From: Bacillota bacterium
GTDB lineage: Bacteria > Bacillota > Clostridia > Lachnospirales > Lachnospiraceae
NCBI GenBank assembly: GCA_023411215.1
Contig: JAEYOY010000034.1
Location: 1-40,935 of the forward strand
Direction of reading: 5' to 3'
Length of the DNA: 40,935 nucleotides
The position numbers and the translations under genes are program-made. Below the pieces are notes generated by a model. The model saw only the letters and a list, made by a program, of their open reading frames with translations. It had not been told where the DNA came from and ran no database searches. Shown here piece after piece: positions 1 through 8,211 of this stretch. Position 1 is the stretch's first letter. Each line of letters begins with the position of its first letter.

Positions 1-253
1 GTCCTCTTTCAATTAAAATACCAACCGCAACAGAAACAAAGCTCTTACTGCATGAGTACAACCGATGACGAAATGATGCATCGAAGGGCTTCCAGTAGCT
101 TTCAAAACAGAGTTTGCCATGCCGTAAAATCAATACATCATGCATAGCAAGCTGCTTATCACATAGGCCTCGTATATAATTTTCAATTGCAGTGGAAGGA
201 ATACCTACTGCTTCGGGTGTGCAATTGGGGATATTTTTTAGTGTTGATTCCAT
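1..253 (-). CDS. Serine hydrolase of the beta-lactamase family, N-terminal part only
   Basis: The reading frame starts with ATG at 253 behind GAGGAG and runs off the left edge, so about 84 N-terminal residues are visible. The residues HGKLCFESYW followed by RLYSCSKSFVSVAVG match the N-terminal strand and the SxxK nucleophile motif (S-C-S-K) of class C beta-lactamase-related hydrolases and esterases (Pfam Beta-lactamase type). No signal peptide is visible, suggesting a cytoplasmic esterase or amidase rather than a secreted beta-lactamase. It lies downstream of the ABC transporter genes on the same strand, but a terminator-like hairpin separates them, so it probably has its own promoter. The Tyr/Lys and C-terminal motifs lie outside the window, so substrate class is unknown. 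Confidence 0.7.
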   Translation of the reverse strand, partial: MESTLKNIPNCTPEAVGIPSTAIENYIRGLCDKQLAMHDVLILRHGKLCFESYWKPFDASFRHRLYSCSKSFVSVAVGILIERG

Positions 254-357
254 AGCACATTCTCCTCGTATAGTAGTTTTTGTATGGACATATTAATATT
301 ATTAGTGGGATGATAGCCTTGCATCTATTATCCCTTTATATACTCTTTATAAAATTT

Positions 358-386
358 GTATCGTGCAGGAAAATCCCACACGATAC
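358..386 (-). terminator. Terminator after the ABC ATPase gene
   Basis: The arms GTATCGTG (358-365) and CACGATAC (379-386) form a perfect 8-bp stem. Read on the minus strand it is followed by AAATTTTAT. It begins 8 bases beyond the stop codon of the ATPase gene and closes the transporter operon. Confidence 0.7.
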
Positions 387-393
387 TCATGCT

Positions 394-1500
394 TTAATCA
401 AAAACGGTAATGTTGTGCTGAGAGCCTTTATCAAAAATAGCTGTAGATTCTAGACGTGGTCGCACGAATAACGGTTTGTCAACGGGTCGGTTGACCTCAA
501 CCGGTGTCATAACACGAATACTGGTATCCCCTGTGAAGCAGCGATACAGATTCTCCTTGCCAAGATGCTCAATATAGTCCGTCTTCAGCGAAATCGCGTT
601 GTCTTTGCTCTCCACCAGTTCGAAATTGTGTGGACGAATACCCAAGACAACGTGATCTCCCGTCAATTTTGAAGCATCGATCAAGGTCTCTGGCAGCTCA
701 ATCGTACCCCCTGACGTGGTGCAAATATAGCTGCCTGCATTCCTCTCTAGCTTGCCGTCAATGAAGTTCATCGGCGGGTTGCCAATAAACGATGCGACAA
801 AGAGGTTTTCCGGCCTGCTGTACAATACATTGGGATCGCCATACTGCTGCATAGAGCCTTGATCGATTACCACAATATGCGAAGCCATCGCCATTGCTTC
901 CTCTTGATCGTGTGTAACGATGATTGCTGTCAGTTTCAGCTTCTCTTGCAGCTTCTTGATCTCGTCACGGATTTCCAGCTTCAGACGTGCATCAAGATTC
1001 GACATCGGTTCGTCAAGCAATAAAATATCTGTATTCTTGACCAAAGCACGGCACATGGCGACACGCTGCTGCTGACCGCCGGAAAGCTGTGAAGGCATAC
1101 GCTTCAAAAGCCCGGTAATCTTAACGATCTCGGCAACCTCATGTACGCGCTCTTCAATCTCCTTCTTCTTGAGCGTCTTCATTTGTCTCAAAGGAAAAGC
1201 AATGTTTTCAAAGACGCTCAGATTTGGATAAAGAGCATAGCTCTGGAACACCATGCCGATGTTACGATCCTTTGGCATGACGTTATTCACGTAGCGCCCG
1301 TTGAAAAAGATGCTACCCTCACTGGGACGATAGAGGCCACAGAGCATCATCAGTATCGTGCTCTTGCCGCAACCAGAGGGCCCTAGCAGTGCGACGAAGT
1401 CTCCTTTTTCAATCGTCAGGTTGACATCGCGTACAGCGTATGTCTTTCCTCCGTCATAAGATTTACCTACATTTTCTAAACGAATCATGGGTTCGCTCAT
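394..1500 (-). CDS. Sugar ABC transporter ATP-binding protein (MsmX/UgpC/MalK type)
   Basis: This 368-residue ATPase energises the importer encoded just upstream. Walker A is GPSGCGKST (residues 40-48), followed by a Q-loop, the LSGGQQQRVA signature, Walker B ILLLDEP with a D-loop, and the switch histidine in VTHDQEEA. About 120 further residues form the regulatory TOBE-like C-terminal domain found in carbohydrate-uptake ATPases. Its ATG overlaps the stop of the permease gene by 4 bases (ATGA), indicating translational coupling and a dedicated partner. Many Firmicutes share one MsmX among several importers, so having a local copy suggests this locus moves or functions as a unit. The substrate is set by the binding protein and cannot be read from the ATPase. 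Confidence 0.93.
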   Translation of the reverse strand: MSEPMIRLENVGKSYDGGKTYAVRDVNLTIEKGDFVALLGPSGCGKSTILMMLCGLYRPSEGSIFFNGRYVNNVMPKDRNIGMVFQSYALYPNLSVFENIAFPLRQMKTLKKKEIEERVHEVAEIVKITGLLKRMPSQLSGGQQQRVAMCRALVKNTDILLLDEPMSNLDARLKLEIRDEIKKLQEKLKLTAIIVTHDQEEAMAMASHIVVIDQGSMQQYGDPNVLYSRPENLFVASFIGNPPMNFIDGKLERNAGSYICTTSGGTIELPETLIDASKLTGDHVVLGIRPHNFELVESKDNAISLKTDYIEHLGKENLYRCFTGDTSIRVMTPVEVNRPVDKPLFVRPRLESTAIFDKGSQHNITVFD

Positions 1501-2366
1501 TGTTTGGAACCTCCCTGTTTAACTTCTAAGAGTGTTTTTTGTGAGATAGCGAATGCTATTATCACCGGTATTATGTAGCAGAAGCATGCCGCTGCTAAGA
1601 CGCCGGCAGTTACTAAATACTTTCCGTCCTCGCCATCCATCATAGCACCGATAAAGCTTGACATCGTTGCACCACTGCCGCGCATGAACAAGGTGATCAG
1701 GATGTACTCACCCCAACCGCTCAGGAACCCATTGATTAAGGTGACGGCTATACCGGGCTTTGCCGCCGGTACGATGATGCGAAGGAATGTTTTGAAGCGT
1801 GATGCACCATCGACGATGGATGCCCATTCAATATCCCAAGAAATATTATCGAAAAAGCCCTTCATCAGCCAGACGGAACCTGGAAGATACATGGCGATTT
1901 TCAAAAATGCAACACCAGCCAGCTTGTTGACGAGGTTCATTTCTGAAAGCAATAAGATAAAGCTCATCAATAGGGCAACCTGCGGAAACGCATCGAGGAC
2001 AATCAATAATTTCGCCAAGAGTTTTCTCCCCTTGAAATCCGTACGGGAAAGTGCGTATGCCGCGGGAACCGTAATCAAGACGACGCCGACTGCCATCATC
2101 GTTGCAAATCCAAAACTACGGAGTATCGTCCCCGTAGCGGCGGGCAATACAATTCCATGCTTTATCTCTGTATCCTGAGTTAAAAAGGTCCAATTCGACA
2201 GTGTCAGATTTCCGGACGTATCTTTGAACGCTTGCAGAAACATCCAGGCATAAGGAACTATAATACCACTTGATACCAATAGTATCAAAAGGATGTACTT
2301 CCATACACCGCGAGGACGATCATCGAGACGAAGCGTCTGAGTTTTTTGTTTCTTAACCTTTTCCAT
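1497..2366 (-). CDS. Carbohydrate ABC transporter permease (MalG/UgpE-like)
   Basis: This is an integral-membrane protein of 289 residues with about six hydrophobic segments. The cytoplasmic EAA loop that docks on the ATPase is visible as EWASIVDGASRFKTF...IIVPAAKPG, with the conserved Gly and the following I-x-x-P. The N-terminus is a short basic cytoplasmic tail (EKVKKQKTQ), typical of MalG-type subunits. A good ribosome-binding site (AAGGAGG) precedes the ATG, and the gene follows the other permease after 13 bases. It should form a heterodimeric channel with that permease. Family assignment is secure; the transported sugar or polyol is unknown. Confidence 0.92.
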   Translation of the reverse strand: MEKVKKQKTQTLRLDDRPRGVWKYILLILLVSSGIIVPYAWMFLQAFKDTSGNLTLSNWTFLTQDTEIKHGIVLPAATGTILRSFGFATMMAVGVVLITVPAAYALSRTDFKGRKLLAKLLIVLDAFPQVALLMSFILLLSEMNLVNKLAGVAFLKIAMYLPGSVWLMKGFFDNISWDIEWASIVDGASRFKTFLRIIVPAAKPGIAVTLINGFLSGWGEYILITLFMRGSGATMSSFIGAMMDGEDGKYLVTAGVLAAACFCYIIPVIIAFAISQKTLLEVKQGGSKQ

Positions 2367-2379
2367 ACCTTTCGCCTCC

Positions 2380-3333
2380 TTATATATCCATGCGCGGTAT
2401 ACGCATCTGCTTGTCGATTTTGAACACGCGGAGCATAATCAGACCAATCACAATTGACATGGCAACCAGGAATACGGAAAGCGCCGCACCGTAACCATAG
2501 GTGTGATAGGTATATGCATTCTGAAAGATGTAGTAAGCATACGTGGTCGTCTTACCCATCGGACCGCCGTTCGTCAATAAACGAATCGCTTCGTACATCG
2601 TGAAGTTTCCAAGAATGCTCCAGAGTGTTTTCTGCATTATGGGCCAGCTTAAATATGGAAGTACGATGCGTCGGCAGATATATAAGCTCGATGCACCATC
2701 CACCTTTGCGGACTGAATGATGTGGTCTGGTATTTGTCGTATCGCAGAGCTGAACAGAATGATCGAGCCTGAAGCGGAGCGTAGACAACAAAAAAGTACC
2801 AGTATTTCCATAGAATATTGCGTAAACCAATTAACAGTCGGCAAGCCGATCGATTGTAACATCATATTGATAAGGCCGTAATCCGCCGGACCAAACACAA
2901 AGCGCCAGATGAACATGAACGCGATGGTCGGTGTAAGATTCGGAATCAACCAAATAATGCGGAATAGTAAGCCTAAGTTTTCTCTACGATAGACGATATC
3001 CAAATAATAGGTTGTGATAATAACGACAAAAATCGAGCCAAGAACCGAAAGTACCGTATTGATACCAACGAACAGAAATGTTCGAAGAATTATCTTATCT
3101 AAACCCGGATAGCCAAATATTTTTTTATAATTTGCTAATCCAATGAAGTTCCATTCTAACGAGATGCCCATATCCGTAAAGGACATGGCGATCATTAAAA
3201 CGATCGGAATACAGACGAATATTAAGGTCAGAATGAGGAACGGGGACATCATCATAAACGGAAACAACTGTTTTCTTCTGATGGCCAGCTTATCCGCCTT
3301 TAAGGTGTGGGCGTCTTTCATGGATTTTTCCAT
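2380..3333 (-). CDS. Carbohydrate ABC transporter permease (MalF/UgpA-like)
   Basis: This 317-residue polytopic membrane protein is the first permease of the pair. It has an N-terminal transmembrane segment (FPFMMMSPFLILTLIFVCIP), further hydrophobic helices, and an EAA loop reading IQSAKVDGASSLYICRRIVLPYLSWP, which contacts the ATPase. The length and the presence of one EAA loop match UgpA/LacF-type subunits rather than the longer enteric MalF. The start is supported by GGAGG ten bases upstream. It lies 161 bases downstream of the binding-protein gene, with a stem-loop in that gap, an arrangement that usually gives more binding protein than membrane components. Confidence 0.92.
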   Translation of the reverse strand: MEKSMKDAHTLKADKLAIRRKQLFPFMMMSPFLILTLIFVCIPIVLMIAMSFTDMGISLEWNFIGLANYKKIFGYPGLDKIILRTFLFVGINTVLSVLGSIFVVIITTYYLDIVYRRENLGLLFRIIWLIPNLTPTIAFMFIWRFVFGPADYGLINMMLQSIGLPTVNWFTQYSMEILVLFCCLRSASGSIILFSSAIRQIPDHIIQSAKVDGASSLYICRRIVLPYLSWPIMQKTLWSILGNFTMYEAIRLLTNGGPMGKTTTYAYYIFQNAYTYHTYGYGAALSVFLVAMSIVIGLIMLRVFKIDKQMRIPRMDI

Positions 3334-3422
3334 AGTGGCCTCCTTTTTGATTAAGTAGCTTATAAAATTGAGTAGCTGTAAACAAGATGAATTGATAAAT
3401 CAATTCACTTGTCATGAATAAG

Positions 3423-3455
3423 GTACGCTCGCAGTGGATCACACCACGAGCGCAC
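3423..3455 (-). other. Intercistronic stem-loop between binding-protein and permease genes
   Basis: The arms CGCTCG (3426-3431) and CGAGCG (3447-3452) pair, with further partial pairing inside (TGG/CCA). There is no good T-tract on the minus strand, so partial termination or protection of the upstream message against 3' decay is more likely than full termination. Such structures commonly follow binding-protein genes in importer operons. Confidence 0.5.
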
Positions 3456-3494
3456 AAAAAATTAATAAATTAAATCGAATAAACAAGATTTACA

Positions 3495-4940
3495 TTATTC
3501 TACCAGAACATAGTTTCCTTCGCCCATGTTGAAAGTTATCTTTTTGATGAGCTCGTCTGTAATCGTTTCGATCGATGCTGCGTTGGGATCGTTTGCCTCA
3601 ACCTCAGCCTGCTGGATTGCATCAAAGAATTCCTGGCTGCTGGTGAACATCTGCAGATAATCATTTTTCGGTGTAGTATAGCTGTAATCGTTCATGTAAG
3701 TTGCATCAAGCATCCAAGCATCATTCTGATACTCGGGATGATCGATGGTCTCCTGCGTGATTGCAAGGTGCGCATGTCTTACTGACGTATTAAGCTGAAG
3801 CTCCGTATCGAGGACGTTGTCCAAGATGCGTCTGCAATATTCAGCAGTCTTCTCATCCTTCTGGGATGCGGTGGTCAGAGCATAGAAGTAAGGGTTGGAG
3901 CCACCAGTCGGTGTATCACCTGCATGGGGGACAGGATTTGGAATGCTAAAGTAGTTTTCATCGAAGAATTCACTGGTTACACCGCCTGCAGACATGATAT
4001 CAGCTTTAGCAGCAATTTGACCATACCAGCAGAATGCCTTGCCATTCGGCCAAATGTCTCCCTCTAGCATATCCCAGTTAAAGTCGGTCAGATGGTTGTA
4101 AGGAGTGATGCCCAGCTGGACATTCTCACGCCAGTAAGAGAGGAAGTCAATAATGTTCTGGCGGTTGATTACAACCTGTCCCTGATCGTTTACAGGAATC
4201 TCTCCACGGTTCCAGGTAATAAATGTGTAAGGCCAGTCAGCCCCCTTGTTGGGACGATGGGTGATACCGTATTCACAAATACCTGCATCGACGACCTGCT
4301 TTGCCAGTTCCTGCAGATCTTTTGCGGTGATTTTACCGGCGCGAGCTTCTGCCTTCCAAGCCTCAATCTCTTCATCGGTCCAGCCGAGCTGTTGCAGTGC
4401 AGGCTTATAGATGACAACAAAACGAACCTCAGTGTCGAGGATGATTCCATAATAAGAGTCATTCATAAAGCCCATATCACGGGTTTTCTGTGAAACCTTC
4501 GTGGAGTATACTTCATCGTTTACAACGTATGAACAATCTACGATGGCACCAGCTTTACTGAAATCAGCGACAATGCTTCTGGTCTGTGCGATAAACTCGG
4601 GAAGGTTGTCTTCCTTTATCCATAGATTGAAGGTGTTTACAAAATCATCGACCACCTCATATTCTACTTTGACAGTGTCCTTGCTTCCCTCACTCGCAAG
4701 CTGCTCGTTCAGCATCTTAGCTGCTGCGATGATGTTTTCAGCACGCCACGCCTCATTACTACAACCGATACGGAAGGTGTAATTCTTACCCCCTTCTTCC
4801 GTTTTCACCTCAGTTGCTGTGTCAGTCTTCTTCTCATTTGTATCAGTGGTGCTAGTTTCGGTTGCCTTGGAACAACCTGCTGCAAAAAGAATTACGGTGC
4901 AAAGTATCAACAGCACCAAAATACGAAACCTATTCATCAT
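3495..4940 (-). CDS. Extracellular solute-binding lipoprotein of the ABC importer
   Basis: This is a 481-residue family 1-type solute-binding protein. The first 23 residues form a lipoprotein signal peptide ending in the lipobox LFAAGC, so the mature protein is anchored outside the membrane by Cys23. A Thr/Glu/Lys-rich linker (about residues 25-50) precedes the binding fold, which opens with YTFRIGCSNEAWRAENI. The aromatic-rich interior (WYGQ, WPYTFITWN) fits a carbohydrate or polyol ligand. Two adjacent ATG codons lie behind AGGAGGAGG; the first is taken as start. It is the first gene of the importer unit, and its promoter has only a good -10, which suggests activator dependence. The ligand is unknown. 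Confidence 0.9.
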   Translation of the reverse strand: MMNRFRILVLLILCTVILFAAGCSKATETSTTDTNEKKTDTATEVKTEEGGKNYTFRIGCSNEAWRAENIIAAAKMLNEQLASEGSKDTVKVEYEVVDDFVNTFNLWIKEDNLPEFIAQTRSIVADFSKAGAIVDCSYVVNDEVYSTKVSQKTRDMGFMNDSYYGIILDTEVRFVVIYKPALQQLGWTDEEIEAWKAEARAGKITAKDLQELAKQVVDAGICEYGITHRPNKGADWPYTFITWNRGEIPVNDQGQVVINRQNIIDFLSYWRENVQLGITPYNHLTDFNWDMLEGDIWPNGKAFCWYGQIAAKADIMSAGGVTSEFFDENYFSIPNPVPHAGDTPTGGSNPYFYALTTASQKDEKTAEYCRRILDNVLDTELQLNTSVRHAHLAITQETIDHPEYQNDAWMLDATYMNDYSYTTPKNDYLQMFTSSQEFFDAIQQAEVEANDPNAASIETITDELIKKITFNMGEGNYVLVE

Positions 4941-4991
4941 ATAGGCCTCCTCCTATGTATTTTTATTTCAGCATTTATATACTGTGCTATT

Positions 4992-5020
4992 ATTATAAGC
5001 ATTCCGATTGAGGAAGCATA
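4992..5020 (-). promoter_or_regulatory. Possible activator-dependent promoter of the importer operon
   Basis: A perfect TATAAT (complement at 4992-4997) lies about 50 bases before the binding-protein start. No recognisable -35 box is found 16-18 bases upstream. That is the expected form for a promoter switched on by an AraC-type response regulator such as the YesN-like protein encoded nearby. No operator could be defined by eye. Confidence 0.35.
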
Positions 5021-5068
5021 TGTATGTATTTGCTGATTATTTTGTCTAAATTTGCTCTTTTTTTAAAA

Positions 5069-6412
5069 TTAATTGGTATCTGTTTGTGCAAAATACCAAC
5101 TATTGAACAGCTTCATTAGATCACGTCCACTGGTGGAATGAGAATATTCCTCGCCATGAGCCATTAACCACTGCTCTCGCATCTCCGAAATCTGGCTTAA
5201 GGGTATATCGCCTGTCGCTAAGCGCGAGAAATACGGATCAATGTAGTCCGTATCAAGAGTGTGTTTTTCATACAAACGGCGCATGTCCGGTAAACATGCC
5301 TCTACTGGGTCAAAGGCCATGTCTCGATGCGACTCTGTATCCGCAAAGAGTGGATACCACTCCGTCGATATCGCAGACTTCCCCTCCGTCTGCACTTCTT
5401 TTGATACGCTTTGCAATTCTACCAAGAAACGCTTAGCAAGCTCTGCATCCTCACAGTCTGCGGAAATCAAACCCGTCAAGTAAGCGTAAATGTTGGTCTC
5501 CGTGCACGAATCGTCTACGGGCAGCTCTACCAAGGCAATGTGACGTCCCATTTTCTCGGCATTTTGAATCGACTTTCTCGCAATCTCCTCGCTCGGAAAG
5601 ACCGCCATTGCGCTTTTGCCATACGTCAGCATTTCGATTCCGCTATATTTGGACAGAATTAAGCAGTCACTTGGGATATATCCTTTTTGATATAGTCGAT
5701 TTACGTAGATCAGATAATCCTCCGCTTTTTCAGTCATCTTGTCAAACTTTACCTGTCCGTCTTCCACATAAAATTCACGACCGCCCGTCGGAGAGATCTC
5801 AAACAATTCCAGTAGCACCGAAAAACCCTCCTGTGCTGGAGAACCGTATACAGCAAGCGGTACCTTATAGAAGTCAGAAAGCTTCTCTAATGCGTCCGCC
5901 ATCGAATCCGCCGTGAACGGAATATTCTCCAAACCCAACTGCTTCAAGGCATCTGGATCAACCACAAGAACCGGATGTATTCGTCCACTATAGGAATCCG
6001 CGAAAATATAGCCATACTTTTTTCCACGATATTGTCCAAGCTTGTAGCCCGTTTCCGTTTGATTCTCTCCTATCTCCATCAGCTGCGAGCGCTCCACCAA
6101 AGGCAGAATCCATTTTGGATCTTCCGTTAGCATAACTCCCTGAAAGGTAATTTCGGAAACATTATCCTCACCATCTGGAAGGAAGAAATTGATCAGCTTG
6201 ATCTGAATATGCAATTTTTCTTCGAGTCGGCTACGAATGCTATCATCCTGCAAAGCATGAACAGCAGTATACTGCTTTGCATTTTCTGTGATGTATACGT
6301 TCAACACCGGTAAAGGCACTTCCTGCGCTGTGTTATCGGTTTGTACTGAAGTCGTACAGGCAATGTTAGAAATCAGGAGTAAAATAATCAACCAACCACA
6401 AAACCATTTCAT
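5069..6412 (-). CDS. Second binding-protein-like lipoprotein in the two-component operon
   Basis: The product is 447 residues when started at ATG 6412, which overlaps the kinase stop codon as ATGA and has GGAGGAAAACG just upstream. This start gives a lipoprotein signal peptide with a hydrophobic core (LIILLLISNIAC) and a lipobox Cys at about residue 19. The rest resembles extracellular solute-binding proteins, with long divergence from the importer's own binding protein. An in-frame start 15 codons earlier would bury the signal peptide and is rejected. The tight coupling to a YesM-type kinase suggests it presents a ligand to the sensor, or modulates it, rather than serving as a transport component. 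This role is inferred. Confidence 0.8.
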   Translation of the reverse strand: MKWFCGWLIILLLISNIACTTSVQTDNTAQEVPLPVLNVYITENAKQYTAVHALQDDSIRSRLEEKLHIQIKLINFFLPDGEDNVSEITFQGVMLTEDPKWILPLVERSQLMEIGENQTETGYKLGQYRGKKYGYIFADSYSGRIHPVLVVDPDALKQLGLENIPFTADSMADALEKLSDFYKVPLAVYGSPAQEGFSVLLELFEISPTGGREFYVEDGQVKFDKMTEKAEDYLIYVNRLYQKGYIPSDCLILSKYSGIEMLTYGKSAMAVFPSEEIARKSIQNAEKMGRHIALVELPVDDSCTETNIYAYLTGLISADCEDAELAKRFLVELQSVSKEVQTEGKSAISTEWYPLFADTESHRDMAFDPVEACLPDMRRLYEKHTLDTDYIDPYFSRLATGDIPLSQISEMREQWLMAHGEEYSHSTSGRDLMKLFNSWYFAQTDTN

Positions 6413-8211
6413 TCGTTTTCCTCCTTTTTCGCGCCAGATTCCAAACCGTTCTTCCAAGTGGATACGGATGGTGTGCGGACCGACACCTCGGTATATTCTC
6501 CCTCGACGCTCTCAATCGTGAGGCCGTAAGCATCTCCGAACTCACGTTTCAATCGTTGATGAACGTTATACAGACCGATGCGGCCTTCCTTCTTTTCGGT
6601 ATGTTTATCTTCATCAAGACGTTTGCGCAAGTGGGCAAGCTGCTCCGCAGAAATTCCTTGCCCTTCGTCCCGTACGTACAGAATCACGGTATCCTCCTTA
6701 CAGATGCAACGCACTGTGATTTCACTGCTTTCCATCCGATCCGCATAACCATGGTTGACGGCATTTTCCAACAAAGGTTGCAGAACCATTCTCGGCATCG
6801 GAGCCGAGGCAATCACCGAATCGTCTAGCTCAAAGTGAAAGTAGTACCGGTCGCCAAACCGCACTTGCATGATCTCAGCATAGTTTTCGCCACATTGAAA
6901 TTCGCTCTCAACCGTGCCCATGTAGTTATTCGAAGCACTATAACGATAGATGCGAATCATAGCGGACAGAATCTTCGAAATCTCGGGGACACGGTAGCTC
7001 TGCGCAATACTGCGAACACATTCTAACGTGTTATATAGGAAATGAGGATTGATCTGCGATTGCAGCGCTAAAATCTGGCTTTCACGATGCAGGAAGCGCA
7101 GCTCGTACAGATTTTTCTGCGTCTCAGTCATCAAGACCGTCCGCTCGTCCAGCACATCAAGTACGTCATTAACACCGGCGGAAATCTCCTTCATTTCCTT
7201 CGCCTTGCTAAATCGCAGTCGATAGGCGTAATCGCCTTGCCGAATCCGCTGTACATCGTTTACGATGTCGCGAACGGGACGATTAATCAGCTTTGTGGTT
7301 GTCAAGATACCGAAGATCGTCACTGCGAATACTAAAAGCACCAATAATACGCCTCGTAACAGAACATTCTGCATCTGTCTCATCAACAAATAACGTGGAA
7401 TCAGACACAAAAGATACAGATCACCATAATTTAGTGTCTCCAAAATCGCAACATGCTCAACACCGTTAATACTGACGCGCATATTCTCTTTGATCTCCGA
7501 TAAGGAGAATCTCATAGGAAGCACATCCCTCTCGATACCATTGACATAACAAACCTTCAGAGAATCTCCATTCGCAACACAAAGGATTTGCATGCTTTCA
7601 TCCATCTGCTCATCTAATAGTTTATCGAGTGGAATGGTAAGATAAGCATTTGCCACGGTCTGCGAAAATAAATTGCTTTTATAAAAGCCCGTGACCGGTG
7701 TACGTATAACCAAATGTGACGGATCGCCGTACTCCTCGGCACTGAATAAGCTTGGCGAGGCTGGTTGAATCGATTGGTAGCTGTTGTAGATTTCCAAAAA
7801 CCTCAAAAAGATTTCTTCTTGCATTGTATGGCACTCGATAATGACATCACTACCGCTTTGAAAGATCATAGCCGCGTCAACAATGTCGGTATTATGTAAA
7901 ATGCCATACAGAGAGGAATTCATGTTCTTTCTGTACAGCATTTGTTCATAAGGGTTGTCGGTAACCCAAAAGGCTTCGTTTCCGATATCTCTGGCAAGCC
8001 AAATCAGCTGCTGTTGCGCCAGAATCAGTTCATTTGCCAGGTTCACAGCACTTTTTTCCGTACTCGTTTTAAAATAGTCCAGCTTGTTGTTATACGTGAT
8101 TTGCGTAAAGGAAATGAAATAGAAAAAGGACAGCAATACGGTTGCTAAGAACAGCAGACTTAGGAAGGTCGTTATAAGGCGTGTGATAGAGTAGGATTTA
8201 CGAACGAACAT
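6409..8211 (-). CDS. Sensor histidine kinase, YesM/LytS type
   Basis: This membrane-bound kinase of about 600 residues phosphorylates the response regulator encoded just before it. A transmembrane helix near residues 11-31 and a second near 275-300 enclose an extracellular sensory domain of about 240 residues. A HAMP-like linker (INRPVRDIVNDVQRIRQGDYAYRLRF) follows. The phosphoacceptor box reads QSQINPHFLYN, the hallmark of the LytS/YesM (His_kinase) family. The ATPase N-box (PLLENAVNHG) and G-box (DEGQGI) are present. ATG 8211 is chosen because GGAGG lies about ten bases upstream; a GTG 13 codons earlier is an alternative. It overlaps the regulator gene by 14 bases. Confidence 0.9.
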   Translation of the reverse strand: MFVRKSYSITRLITTFLSLLFLATVLLSFFYFISFTQITYNNKLDYFKTSTEKSAVNLANELILAQQQLIWLARDIGNEAFWVTDNPYEQMLYRKNMNSSLYGILHNTDIVDAAMIFQSGSDVIIECHTMQEEIFLRFLEIYNSYQSIQPASPSLFSAEEYGDPSHLVIRTPVTGFYKSNLFSQTVANAYLTIPLDKLLDEQMDESMQILCVANGDSLKVCYVNGIERDVLPMRFSLSEIKENMRVSINGVEHVAILETLNYGDLYLLCLIPRYLLMRQMQNVLLRGVLLVLLVFAVTIFGILTTTKLINRPVRDIVNDVQRIRQGDYAYRLRFSKAKEMKEISAGVNDVLDVLDERTVLMTETQKNLYELRFLHRESQILALQSQINPHFLYNTLECVRSIAQSYRVPEISKILSAMIRIYRYSASNNYMGTVESEFQCGENYAEIMQVRFGDRYYFHFELDDSVIASAPMPRMVLQPLLENAVNHGYADRMESSEITVRCICKEDTVILYVRDEGQGISAEQLAHLRKRLDEDKHTEKKEGRIGLYNVHQRLKREFGDAYGLTIESVEGEYTEVSVRTPSVSTWKNGLESGAKKEENE